Below are positions 18,016 to 25,644 of a stretch of DNA of 64,000 nt, one piece after another (the first letter of the stretch is position 1; every line of letters starts with the position of its first letter). This stretch comes from Terriglobia bacterium (GTDB taxonomy: Bacteria; Acidobacteriota; Terriglobia; Terriglobales; Acidobacteriaceae). The position numbers were made by a program, and so were the translations under genes. Under the pieces are notes generated by a model that worked only from the letters and a program-made list of their open reading frames with translations, made no database searches and had not been told where the DNA came from. The stretch covers positions 1 through 64,000 of the forward strand of contig JAIQFT010000004.1 of the NCBI GenBank assembly GCA_020073185.1, read 5' to 3'.

Positions 18016-19353
18016 ATGCCGCCCGCGAACTCCATCAACACTGCGATTCCCGCCGTCCGCGGCAAACTTTCGCAGGCGTTCAGCTCGCTTCGCCACCGCA
18101 ATTTCCAGCTCTTCTTCGGCGGACAGCTCATCTCCCTGGTCGGCACCTGGATGCAGTCCGTGGCTCAGGCCTGGCTGGTCTATCGCTTGACCGGATCGTC
18201 GCTGCTGCTGGGCGCGGTCGGTTTCGCCTCGCAATTCCCGGTCTTTCTGGTGGCCCCGATCGGCGGCACCGTGGTGGACCGCCACAACCGGCATCGTCTG
18301 ATCATCGCTACCCAAACTGCGTCCATGGCGCTCGCCTTCGTTCTCGCCTGGCTGACGCTCAGCCATCGCGTGCAGGTATGGCACATCTTCGTGCTCGCGG
18401 CACTGCTGGGAGTGGTCAACGCTTTCGACATTCCGGGCCGCCAGGCATTCCTGGTAGACATGGTCGGCCGCGAAAACCTGATGAACGCGATCGCCCTGAA
18501 CTCCTCGATGTTCAACGGCGCGCGCATCGTCGGCCCAGCGGTGGCCGGCATAATGGTCGCCGCAGTGGGCGAAGGCTGGTGCTTTTTCGCCAACGCGGTC
18601 AGCTACCTTGCCGTGATCGCCGGTTTGCTGATGATGGACGTGCGCGGCTACGAGGCGCCCACGCGCACTGCTTCCGCGTTTCAAACCATGTGCGAGGGGT
18701 TCCAGTACGTCCGCCGGACTGCGCCCATCCGCGCCTTGCTCTTGCTGCTCGGCCTGGTCAGCCTGGTCGGCATGCCCTATAGCGTGCTCATGCCGATCTT
18801 CGCCGACCGGATCCTGCATTCCGGCGCGCGCGGGCTCGGCCTGCTGATGGGCGCCACCGGCGTGGGCGCTCTGCTCGGCGCGCTGACCCTGGCCGCCAAG
18901 CAAGGTCTGAAAGGTCTGGGCAAATGGGTGGCGGTCTGTGCCATCGGATTCGGCGCCAGCCTCATCTTGTTTGCGTTCTCGCGCACGCTCTGGCTCTCGA
19001 TGGTGCTGCTGCTGCCGGTGGGATTCACCATGATGGTGGAGATGGCGTCCTCCAACACGCTCATCCAGTCCATGGTACCGGACCAGCTTCGCGGCCGCGT
19101 GATGGCCGTTTACTCGATGATGTTCATGGGGATGGCGCCCTTCGGCGCGTTCTTCGCCGGCGCGATCGCGGAACACCTGGGCGCGCCGCTCACTGTCGCC
19201 ATCGGCGGCATCGCCTGCATCGCGGGATCGGCCATTTTTGCCGCCCGCCTGCCCGGATGGCGCACCGAAGCCCGCCAACTCATCATCGCCCAGGGCGTTG
19301 CCGGCGGGAATCCGGCGCAGGAAATGACGGTCAGGGGAATCTCGCAGCGGTAG
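18016..19353 (+). CDS. MFS transporter (EntS-like, MFS_3 type)
   Basis: A 445-residue major facilitator with 12 predicted hydrophobic helices. The N-terminal HRNFQLFFGGQLISLVGTWMQSVAQAWLVY and the cytoplasmic loop GGTVVDRHNRHRL match the EntS/MFS_3 subgroup, which includes siderophore exporters and many uncharacterised efflux proteins. The start at 18016 was chosen because the region upstream in frame is not hydrophobic or conserved-looking. It is divergent from the LptC/LptA gene. The substrate is unknown. Confidence 0.85.
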   Translation: MPPANSINTAIPAVRGKLSQAFSSLRHRNFQLFFGGQLISLVGTWMQSVAQAWLVYRLTGSSLLLGAVGFASQFPVFLVAPIGGTVVDRHNRHRLIIATQTASMALAFVLAWLTLSHRVQVWHIFVLAALLGVVNAFDIPGRQAFLVDMVGRENLMNAIALNSSMFNGARIVGPAVAGIMVAAVGEGWCFFANAVSYLAVIAGLLMMDVRGYEAPTRTASAFQTMCEGFQYVRRTAPIRALLLLLGLVSLVGMPYSVLMPIFADRILHSGARGLGLLMGATGVGALLGALTLAAKQGLKGLGKWVAVCAIGFGASLILFAFSRTLWLSMVLLLPVGFTMMVEMASSNTLIQSMVPDQLRGRVMAVYSMMFMGMAPFGAFFAGAIAEHLGAPLTVAIGGIACIAGSAIFAARLPGWRTEARQLIIAQGVAGGNPAQEMTVRGISQR

Positions 19354-19354
19354 C

Positions 19355-19425
19355 TGGTGGCTAGTAGTTGGTAGCTGGGCGTTCTTTCCGAGCTACCAGC
19401 TACGAACTGGCAGCTACCGGTTATT
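19355..19425. repeat. Intergenic hairpin built of GTAGCTGG words
   Basis: Between convergent genes, GTAGCTGG and CCAGCTAC (plus AGTT/AACT extensions) form a long imperfect hairpin, with further copies of TAGCTGG and GCAGCTACC around it. It could serve as a bidirectional terminator, but there is no T-run. The word-repeat style matches other chromosomal spacers here. Confidence 0.5.
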
Positions 19426-20296
19426 TCAACCCAGCCCTCTCTGCCGCCATTTTTGCCAGCGCGGCCCAGTCCTGCTCGCCCATGCCGCGCGCCACCGCCG
19501 AGAGAAAGCTGTCGTGGATAAAGCTGGCCACCGGCATGGGGACCGCCTCGCTATCCGCCGCCGCCAGCGCCAGACGCACGTCTTTCAGTCCCAGCCGCAG
19601 CCGGAACCCCGCCGGCTCCCACTGCTGCTGCGCGATGATCGTCCCGTAGGTCTTATACACTGGCGCTGCGAACAGCGAATTGGTGAACACGTCCAGCATC
19701 TTCTCCGCCTCCAGCCCGTACTTGCGGCCCAGCGCAAAGGCCTCGCCTAGGCATTCGATTACCGACGCGATCATGAAATTCCCGGCCAGTTTGGCGACGT
19801 TGGCCATCACCGGCTCCTCGCCCACCACGAATGTCCTTTGTCCCATGGCATCAAACAGCGGCCGGCAGCGCTCGATCGCCTGCTGCGGCCCGGCGGCCAC
19901 AATGTACAGCTTCGCGGCTTCCGCGGCTTCCGGTCGCCCGAACACCGGCGCCGATACCATCATCTGGCCGCGCTCCTGGTGCATCTCCGACAGCCGCCGC
20001 GACAGCGCCGCGCTGATCGTGCTCATGGAAACGTGAACCCCGCCCTTCGCCAATCCCGCCAATAAACCCTGCTGCCCAAGCACAATCTGCTCCAGCGCGG
20101 CGTCGTCAGCCACCATGGTGATCGCCGCCTCCGCCGCGATCCCCGCCGGATGCTCGGCCACGAGCGCGCCCTCCTTCGCCAACTCCTCCGCCCGCGCACG
20201 CGTCCGGTTGTACACCACCACGTCATGGCCAGCCTTCAGCAGGTTGCGCGCCATCGCCCGTCCCATCGACCCCAGCCCCAGAAATGCCACCCTCAT
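19421..20296 (-). CDS. NAD(P)-dependent beta-hydroxyacid dehydrogenase (3-hydroxyisobutyrate dehydrogenase family)
   Basis: Oxidoreductase of the beta-hydroxyacid dehydrogenase family, which also includes tartronate semialdehyde and succinic semialdehyde reductases. The N-terminal Rossmann motif is FLGLGSMGRAMARNLLKAGHDVVVYNRT; the substrate-binding region appears as APVFGRPEAAEAAKL (usual family DAPVSGG, here modified), and the catalytic lysine lies in the KLAGNFMIASVIECLGEAF helix. 291 residues, typical length. The substrate cannot be assigned from sequence. Confidence 0.88.
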   Translation of the reverse strand: MRVAFLGLGSMGRAMARNLLKAGHDVVVYNRTRARAEELAKEGALVAEHPAGIAAEAAITMVADDAALEQIVLGQQGLLAGLAKGGVHVSMSTISAALSRRLSEMHQERGQMMVSAPVFGRPEAAEAAKLYIVAAGPQQAIERCRPLFDAMGQRTFVVGEEPVMANVAKLAGNFMIASVIECLGEAFALGRKYGLEAEKMLDVFTNSLFAAPVYKTYGTIIAQQQWEPAGFRLRLGLKDVRLALAAADSEAVPMPVASFIHDSFLSAVARGMGEQDWAALAKMAAERAGLK

Positions 20297-20359
20297 GGAC
20301 TCTTCCCCTCTCGGAAAAACTCTAGACTACAACAAGCATCAGGCAAACACGGGTGTATC

Positions 20360-20388
20360 GCGCGCCCTCCGGGTGTCGGAGGACGCGC
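20360..20388. terminator. Strong intergenic hairpin, possible terminator
   Basis: GCGCG-c-CCTCC (20360-20370) pairs with GGAGG-a-CGCGC (20378-20388) around a 7-nt loop. It lies downstream of the minus-strand gene at 20418-21083. No T-run follows on either strand, so the terminator role is tentative. Confidence 0.4.
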
Positions 20389-20417
20389 GCTGGGGATGCT
20401 GGGCTTGTTGGTTGAGG

Positions 20418-21083
20418 CTATTTGTCCGGTTCCGGCAACGGGATGGTTGCGCTGCTGTGAGCGTCGCTGTACTGCAGAATGTACTTCACCTTCTTCGCGC
20501 CGCTGACCGGGAAGTAAAGGTATCCAGCAACGGGTTTCTCGAATGTCCCGCTGGGCAGAGCCTTGTCCTTCAACTCGGTCTCCATGACGTGCCGGTCGGC
20601 GTCGGACTTCGGCTGCTTGGGATCAAGACCGACACCGATCCCGGCGCCGGTCGTCACGCCACTCTGGCGCTGGCCATAGATGTCGCGTCCCGATTCGTAC
20701 CCGATGGTCGCCACCGGATAGAGGGTTACGTCGCGGCCTCCGGGCTTTTGCAGGACAGCGGCGATGGCCTGCGGGTTGGCAGCGTGGAGCACGGTCTTAG
20801 TGCCTTCGATGGCGAGGGTGAAATTGGCCGGATCGAGTTTGAGCTCGCCATTCTTCGGAAACAGGGCGATCTCGACGACGATATAGCCCTTACCGAGTTC
20901 GGGTGAGGCAAAGGTATGTCCCACTTGGGAAGCGGAGAGCTGTGCCGCGCCGATGTCTAGGGTTTCGGTTTGCGCCGAGGCGGGAAAGGCGGCGGAGTTG
21001 GCGCGCGGCTTGATTCCCTTCGACTGCGCCAAAGCAGAAGCAGCAAGCAACAGCACACAGGCAAACAACGCACGAGGCTTCAT
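20418..21083 (-). CDS. Secreted hypothetical protein
   Basis: 221 residues with an N-terminal signal peptide (FACVLLLAASALAQ). The mature part is beta-rich with a segment around VGHTFASPELGKGYIVVEIALFPKNGE that resembles small immunoglobulin-like DUF4352-type secreted domains, but this is only an impression. Its start overlaps the stop of the PEGA-like gene upstream (21080) in an ATGA arrangement, so the two are translationally coupled and probably act in the same compartment. Confidence 0.75.
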   Translation of the reverse strand: MKPRALFACVLLLAASALAQSKGIKPRANSAAFPASAQTETLDIGAAQLSASQVGHTFASPELGKGYIVVEIALFPKNGELKLDPANFTLAIEGTKTVLHAANPQAIAAVLQKPGGRDVTLYPVATIGYESGRDIYGQRQSGVTTGAGIGVGLDPKQPKSDADRHVMETELKDKALPSGTFEKPVAGYLYFPVSGAKKVKYILQYSDAHSSATIPLPEPDK

Positions 21084-21517
21084 GGCTGTGAACTCCGCGT
21101 ATCAATCTTCAGCGTCTTGCCGCTGAGCACGTAGATACGCCGCTCGAAATTGCCGCTGGCGGAACGCACTTCCAGGTTGTACACGCCGGGTTGCAGATGC
21201 AGTGACTTCAGCTTGCCGGCCTCCCCGGCATAAGCGCCTTCGATGTACACCTGCGCGTCGGCAGCAGCGTTTCGCAGCACGACTTTTCCGGCCTCGGGAA
21301 CGTTCGCGTATCCCGGATAGATTGCCGGATAGGGTCCCCAGAAGGGGTCGTAGAACGGACCGTAGCCGTAATAGGGTGGATAGAACAAACCGCGGGCGTA
21401 TCCGCCGCCAATGCCGATCCCGCCCAGCCGAACCCCTGCCGCAGCTTGCGGTGGCACGACGGCGATCACCGCCAGGATAAAGACCAAGCAGAGCAGCGCG
21501 CGTGGATGGCAGGTCAT
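21080..21517 (-). CDS. Secreted protein with C-terminal PEGA-like domain
   Basis: 145 residues. A signal peptide (hydrophobic LLCLVFILAVIAVVPPQAAAG) is followed by a Gly/Tyr/Pro-rich linker (YPPYYGYGPFYDPFWGPYP) and a domain of about 65 residues (AADAQVYIEGAYAGEAGKLKSLHLQPGVYNLEVR) with the PEGA-like pattern of a strand, a Gly turn and LxPGxY. PEGA-type domains are found on surface and periplasmic proteins. The start at 21517 was chosen at the signal peptide. It is coupled to the next gene by a 4-bp overlap. Confidence 0.78.
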   Translation of the reverse strand: MTCHPRALLCLVFILAVIAVVPPQAAAGVRLGGIGIGGGYARGLFYPPYYGYGPFYDPFWGPYPAIYPGYANVPEAGKVVLRNAAADAQVYIEGAYAGEAGKLKSLHLQPGVYNLEVRSASGNFERRIYVLSGKTLKIDTRSSQP

Positions 21518-21795
21518 CGTTCCACCTCGAAACCTATTCTCTGATTCTGCCAACCGCAGCGCCAGGCAAAAGTTGCGGATAAATGGCGCGGCTCGCAAGG
21601 AAGTTTCTCAAAACGGGAGCAACTTTGGCCCTGCGCTGCCAGTTATTCGGCAAAACCGGGAGACTAAGTCGGCGCAGGCGCCGGCGTAACAACAATCCGG
21701 CAGCACGCAGGCAGCGGGAAGCTTCAACCCGACGGGCTCGGCGCGGGCGTTTTTCTCGCGTCACCGGATTGCAGAATATCGATTGAAGACTGAAG

Positions 21796-23046
21796 ATGAA
21801 GTATCCACGGGAGATTCGACTGGCGGACATAGGGCAGGTCACGGCGGGCTGGAAGGCGCGAGTGGACAAAACCATGGCGGCAGTCATGCTCGCCGGCATG
21901 TGCACCTTCCTGAATGTTTATCCGACGCAGCCGCTGCTGCCGTTTTTTCGGCACCTGTTCCATGCTTCGGAGCTGGAAGTCAGCCTGACGGTGAGCGTGA
22001 CGATCTTCGCGGTCGCGCTGGTGGCGCCGTTTGTAGGCGTGATCGCCGAACGCAAGGGGCGGAAGAACGTCATTGTTCCCTCTCTGCTGCTGCTGAGCCT
22101 GCCCACCGCGCTTTGCGGAACCGCCGGCAGCCTGGGTGCGCTCATCTGCTGGCGCTTTCTGCAAGGCGTGTTCGTGCCGGGCGTGATCACGGTGATGCTG
22201 GCCTACATCGTGGAGGAGTGGGAAGGGCGCGGCGTCGGCGGTGCGATGGCGGCCTACGTTAGCGGCACGGTCATGGGCGGATTTCTCGGACGATTCATCT
22301 CCGGACTGATTACCACGCATTGGAACTGGCGCGCCGCCTTCCTGGTTCTGGCGGGGTTGAACCTGCTGGGAGCGCTGCTGGTGCGCGCCTGGCTGCCGCC
22401 GGCGACCCGGTTCGTGAAGGCCGAGCACATGTCGCACGCCCTCGCCGATGCGCGCCGGCATTTGCGCAATCCGCGGCTGTTGGCAAATTTCGGCACCGGC
22501 GCGGCGGTTCTGTTTTGCCTCGTCGGCTGCTTCACCTATACCAACTTTTATCTGGCGGCGCCGCCCTATCATCTCAATGCGGCGCAACTGGGCAGCATTT
22601 TCTTCGTCTACCTGGTCGGGGTGGTGATCACGCCCCTGTCTGGCAAGTTTCTCGACCGCCACGGTTTCCGCCGCACCGCGTTTCTGTACTGCGCGATGAT
22701 GATCGCCGGCCTGCTGCTGACCCTGGCTCCGTCGCTGCCCGTGGTGATAGCCGGACTGGCGATCTTTTCCTCCGGCGTATTCATCGCGCAAGCAGCAGCC
22801 ACAGTCGAGACCGGCGCGATCGCTGGCCGCGCGCGCTCTTCGGCCGCGGGTCTGTACGTCACCTTCTACTACCTCGGCGGCGGTTTAGGCGCCACCGTGA
22901 CCGGGTGGGTTTGGGAGTGGAAACGATGGCACGGGTGCGTGACGCTGCTGGCGTCAGTGGCGGTGCTGAGCCTGGCGCTGGCGCTCGTGAGCAGCCGACC
23001 GGGAGAGCAGTTGCATCCGGAAGAGGCGGAGATAGTGGCTGACTGA
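21796..23046 (+). CDS. MFS transporter (YnfM/AraJ-like)
   Basis: 416 residues with 12 hydrophobic segments. After a short hydrophilic N-terminus, MLAGMCTFLNVYPTQPLLPFF and the loop GVIAERKGRKNVI match the YnfM/arabinose-efflux subgroup of drug:proton antiporters. A central loop of about 25 residues (SHALADARRHLRNPRLL) separates the two six-helix halves. Single-gene unit; substrate unknown. Confidence 0.85.
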   Translation: MKYPREIRLADIGQVTAGWKARVDKTMAAVMLAGMCTFLNVYPTQPLLPFFRHLFHASELEVSLTVSVTIFAVALVAPFVGVIAERKGRKNVIVPSLLLLSLPTALCGTAGSLGALICWRFLQGVFVPGVITVMLAYIVEEWEGRGVGGAMAAYVSGTVMGGFLGRFISGLITTHWNWRAAFLVLAGLNLLGALLVRAWLPPATRFVKAEHMSHALADARRHLRNPRLLANFGTGAAVLFCLVGCFTYTNFYLAAPPYHLNAAQLGSIFFVYLVGVVITPLSGKFLDRHGFRRTAFLYCAMMIAGLLLTLAPSLPVVIAGLAIFSSGVFIAQAAATVETGAIAGRARSSAAGLYVTFYYLGGGLGATVTGWVWEWKRWHGCVTLLASVAVLSLALALVSSRPGEQLHPEEAEIVAD

Positions 23047-23158
23047 CCTGGCAATTTGGTAGGTTGGTACTTGGTAATTTGCGATTTTCGATTGGTGCTT
23101 TTTCGGATGCGATTTGAAGTCGTCGTCCGCAAGTGCGGGCGTCGGTGTCCAGGATTTT

Positions 23159-23668
23159 ATGAAACGCGTAATTGTCGCCGCGTCGTGGTTGCTGATCGGC
23201 GCGATGGCGTGCGCGCAGACGCCGCGGCTGAGCAAGCGCGACAAGCTGGCCATCGAGCGCGCAAAAAACGTGCTGGTCTCGGCCTTCGACCAACGCCTGC
23301 CGAAGGTCACACTGGAATATTTCCTGAAAAGTGAGAGCCATGACGGACGGATCGAGTGGGAGGTCAACGACTGCGGAGAGCAGACCGGCAGTCCCGCTAC
23401 GGACCGCGGACGCGACTTCCCCATCTGTGCGCAGGCGACGGTGAGCGGGCGCGAACTGCGCACCGTCACGGTCATGGTCGGCGTGGGCACGCACAAGAAA
23501 GGCGTCACCGGCACCCCGGAGCTTGCCGGCGTGACAGTCAGCGACGAGAACGGCGACCGTTCCGTGCATCTGTTCGACGTGCCGGCGGAAATGCATCGCG
23601 GGCGGCTGAAGCCGAGGCAAAGCCCGCGCGACCCGCCCGACCGCAGTACCGGGAATCAGGTGCAATAG
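23159..23668 (+). CDS. Exported hypothetical protein
   Basis: 169 residues with a signal peptide (VIVAASWLLIGAMACAQ). The start at 23159 begins the signal peptide; the frame is open upstream to 23114 without adding a sensible N-terminus. The mature protein has a helical first part (LSKRDKLAIERAKNVLVSAFDQRLP) and a beta-rich second part with two cysteines (NDCGEQ, PICAQA) that could pair after export. The family is not recognised. It is preceded by a word-repeat spacer (23046-23100). Confidence 0.7.
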   Translation: MKRVIVAASWLLIGAMACAQTPRLSKRDKLAIERAKNVLVSAFDQRLPKVTLEYFLKSESHDGRIEWEVNDCGEQTGSPATDRGRDFPICAQATVSGRELRTVTVMVGVGTHKKGVTGTPELAGVTVSDENGDRSVHLFDVPAEMHRGRLKPRQSPRDPPDRSTGNQVQ

Positions 23669-23712
23669 CGAAACCCTGCCGATGTTCAACTCGACAGGGT
23701 ACGCGCGTTCCA

Positions 23713-23740
23713 TTGTACTTCTGCCGTGGCTGGCTATAAT
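23713..23740 (+). promoter_or_regulatory. Sigma-70-type promoter upstream of a structured leader
   Basis: A perfect -10 box TATAAT at 23735-23740 is preceded, with a 16-bp spacer, by TTGTAC at 23713-23718. It points to the gene at 23919 and would give a leader of about 170 nt. Confidence 0.6.
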
Positions 23741-23741
23741 A

Positions 23742-23834
23742 CGCGAGCCAGGGGACTCGCGCGTGGATTCATGCTTTAAACCGTCCGTGGTGAGAGTCCG
23801 GATTCCTGCCGAGATCATTGGACCGTCGGCAGGA
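23742..23834 (+). ncRNA. Structured 5' leader (possible regulatory RNA)
   Basis: Right after the -10 box, CGCGAG (23742-23747) pairs with CTCGCG (23756-23761), and TCCTGCCGA (23804-23812) pairs perfectly with TCGGCAGGA (23826-23834) around a 13-nt loop. Between and after them lies unpaired sequence up to the ATG at 23919. I do not recognise a known riboswitch consensus. Confidence 0.4.
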
Positions 23835-23918
23835 GTCGTTTATAGAATGCCGGCACGGCAATGGGCGGAGCAGCATGAATCCCTTTCTCCTTGGTCGAGC
23901 ATCTCAGTCAAAGACTCC

Positions 23919-24092
23919 ATGAATGTCGAGAAGACCATCGCCGAGATCGAGTATCTGGAACGCACCTACACCCTTCCCGACACCAGGCCACTCAAGCTGA
24001 CTGACCGCTACGCGGCCAATCAAAGACACGACGAACGCTACGCGGACAACCCGTGGTTCAGGCTTTGGCAGCGGTATGGCATTCCCCGGTAG
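23919..24092 (+). CDS. Small hypothetical protein
   Basis: 57 residues, charged and aromatic, beginning MNVEKTIAEIEYLERTY and ending with DNPWFRLWQRYGIPR; no signal peptide and no membrane segment. The frame is open upstream to 23682, but the part before 23919 overlaps the promoter and hairpins and is of poor coding quality. No family recognised. It has its own promoter and a long structured leader. Confidence 0.6.
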   Translation: MNVEKTIAEIEYLERTYTLPDTRPLKLTDRYAANQRHDERYADNPWFRLWQRYGIPR

Positions 24093-24198
24093 GCGGCAGT
24101 GATTACGAGGCATGGGACAAGCCAAGCCGTTGGCATCGAACTTGTGATCAAGCGAGCGTAATATCTGGACGGGCCACAGAACTTTGAAGGAGCGCGCT

Positions 24199-24399
24199 AT
24201 GGTGCAGAAAGTAATCGAAGTCGTCGGCATCTCGAACGAGAGCTTTGCCAAGGCCGCGGCCAACGCGGTGGCGGAGGCTGCCAAGACGGTAAAAGGCCTG
24301 AAATGGGCGCGGGTGACAGAATTTGAAATGCAAATCGAAGACCAGAAAATCACTGAATACCGCGCCACCACCAAGATTTACTTCGACGTCAAACACTAG
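24199..24399 (+). CDS. Dodecin (flavin-binding dodecamer)
   Basis: A 66-residue protein starting MVQKVIEVVGISNESFAKAAANAVAEAAKTVKGLKWARV, which matches the dodecin pattern of a strand, a helix and a two-stranded sheet. Dodecins assemble into 12-mers that bind and buffer riboflavin, FMN or other small ligands. A Shine-Dalgarno AAGGAG (24187-24192) lies 6 nt before the ATG at 24199 and decides the start against an in-frame ATG at 24184. A terminator hairpin follows at 24448. Confidence 0.9.
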   Translation: MVQKVIEVVGISNESFAKAAANAVAEAAKTVKGLKWARVTEFEMQIEDQKITEYRATTKIYFDVKH

Positions 24400-24447
24400 A
24401 ATCCTCGCCGGTTGCTGCCAGAGAGACTCTACACATCGAAAAGGGAG

Positions 24448-24474
24448 AAGCCCCGCAACTATCGGCGGGGCTTT
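24448..24474 (+). terminator. Intrinsic terminator of the dodecin gene
   Basis: AAGCCCCGC (24448-24456) pairs perfectly with GCGGGGCTT (24465-24473) around an 8-nt loop and runs into TTT. It is the last chromosomal feature before the prophage junction. Confidence 0.8.
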
Positions 24475-24509
24475 GATTTCCCACAAAAAGAGGAAAATCT
24501 CTCTGGACC

Positions 24510-24530
24510 TGGTGCCGAAGAAGGGACTCG
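24510..24530. repeat. Left attachment site (21-bp core)
   Basis: Identical over 21 bp to 63841-63861, the end of the tRNA-Leu gene including the encoded CCA (TGG on this strand). Identity breaks on both sides (C/T before, G/A after). Here only the tRNA 3' fragment is present, marking the junction with the chromosome just beyond the dodecin terminator. Confidence 0.9.
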
Positions 24531-24749
24531 GTACCGTGGCTCTGGTTCCAAGCACTTACGTCGATTCTAATGGACTTCCCGGTATCAGCGGATTTTCTTC
24601 CCAGTCTTAGTGGGGTTTTTCGTGCCCGTGTCGGGTAGCCGGTCGGGTAGCCGGGTTGCATTTTAACGTCCTCGATGCCGAGGTTGAGCGTAGTGGCGAA
24701 GAATGCGACGCACGATTGCCGACTGGGGAACGTTCCCAACCAGAAGGAG
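24531..24749. other. Prophage left-end noncoding region
   Basis: No convincing gene. It holds the tandem 12-mers at 24631-24654, a small hairpin CCTCG-atgc-CGAGG near 24673 and the palindrome GGAACGTTCC around 24728-24737. The latter could be protein-binding, but nothing identifies the binder. Confidence 0.4.
24631..24654 (+). repeat. Tandem 12-mers, probable integrase arm-type sites (left)
   Basis: Two adjacent perfect copies of TCGGGTAGCCGG, 100 bp inside the left att core. The same word occurs in a pair near the right end (63790-63813) in the same orientation, as expected for arm sites of a lambda-type integrase. Confidence 0.6.
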
Positions 24750-24796
24750 CCGTGCTCCGCACGGGCAAAGGCGACCGTCACGGGACGGCGGTCGCC
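24750..24796 (-). terminator. Tandem hairpins ending leftward prophage transcription
   Basis: CCGTGC-tcc-GCACGG (24750-24764) and GGCGACCG (24770-24777) pairing with CGGTCGCC (24789-24796) lie just past the stop of the leftmost gene (24826). On the minus strand the second hairpin is followed by TTT. Confidence 0.55.
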
Positions 24797-24825
24797 TGAG
24801 AGATTATTTGGTTGCGGAGAAGTCA

Positions 24826-25455
24826 CTATCTCACTTCTTCCTTCGCAGCCGGGGCGACGCACTTGCCAGACTTCAGAGCCTCTTGGAAGTGCTCCGCATC
24901 GACACCCAGAGCCGCACGCTCGGGCCAGGTTAGGTCCGGTCCCTTGGGGCCGTAGACCGCGACGATCTGTTCCTTGGTGGGGTTGCCCGCCAGTTTACGG
25001 AGCGCGGTGCCCGCAACCCGCTTCGCCATCGCTTCGTCAGCGGACATCGGCGCAACCACAGCCTTGGGAGCCTTCTTCGCCTTGACCACCTTGCCACCCG
25101 CCGCTTCGACGTTCGCTTCGGCGTGGGCTTCGGGGGTAGCGGGCTTCGGCTCTTCGGCCTTAGGTTTGTCGGCAACAAACTTCTCCACCTGCTCTTCGGT
25201 GACCAGGGGCTTGCCGTTTCCGCCGTGCGCTTCGCAGAACTGCCCGTGGTCCACAGCGTTTCCTTTGCAGCCGGGCATCCCGCACTTGCGACCGGCCTTG
25301 ATAGCAGCCGCCGCAGCGATAACCGGGGCCGGGGCCGCTGCGGTCGGTGCTTCGGCTGCGCGTTCGCGGTTGAGGAACTTCAGAGCGGAGCTGCGGGCGA
25401 TGCCGCGCTCCTTCATGCAATTGGTGATCTGCTTCTCGGTAAATTGCGATTTCAT
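24826..25455 (-). CDS. Hypothetical protein with a small zinc-binding-like motif
   Basis: 209 residues. The N-terminus (FTEKQITNCMKERGIARSSALKFLNRE) looks like a DNA-binding helix pair; a putative zinc site CGMPGCKGNAVDHGQFCEAH follows at about residues 58-77; the rest is Ala/Pro/Lys-rich linker and a helical C-terminus (GTALRKLAGNPTKEQIVAVYG). No family recognised. The mRNA leader can fold so that the Shine-Dalgarno is paired (see 25459-25515). It is the leftmost prophage gene. Confidence 0.7.
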   Translation of the reverse strand: MKSQFTEKQITNCMKERGIARSSALKFLNRERAAEAPTAAAPAPVIAAAAAIKAGRKCGMPGCKGNAVDHGQFCEAHGGNGKPLVTEEQVEKFVADKPKAEEPKPATPEAHAEANVEAAGGKVVKAKKAPKAVVAPMSADEAMAKRVAGTALRKLAGNPTKEQIVAVYGPKGPDLTWPERAALGVDAEHFQEALKSGKCVAPAAKEEVR

Positions 25456-25458
25456 TTG

Positions 25459-25515
25459 CTTCTCTCCTGTGTACTAAGTAGTAACGAGCGAACCATACCG
25501 CTCGGAGGAGAGAAG
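25459..25515 (-). promoter_or_regulatory. Leader hairpin sequestering the ribosome-binding site
   Basis: In the minus-strand transcript CTTCTCTCCT (from 25515-25506) is perfectly complementary over 10 nt to AGGAGAGAAG (25468-25459), which contains the Shine-Dalgarno of the gene starting at 25455. A nested GAGCG/CGCTC pair (25499-25503 with 25486-25490) lies inside. This suggests translational control. Confidence 0.5.
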
Positions 25516-25644
25516 TAAAGCGATATTCTTGGTAGCTGTGAAACTTCAGTAACCCACACCATCCCCTCCCCGTTCTGGGGCCGTAGAGAAGTCGGCTAGT
25601 ACCGGCCCGAAACCGGGGCCGCTTGGAGTATTGAAGAGCCTAGA

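Noticed and set aside
18007-19278. 423-residue open frame on the minus strand
   Set aside because: Antisense to the MFS transporter gene; charged, repetitive shadow composition.
24478-24620. tRNA or tmRNA remnant at the left junction
   Set aside because: Only the 21-bp att core matches the tRNA; the flanks do not fold like a tRNA.
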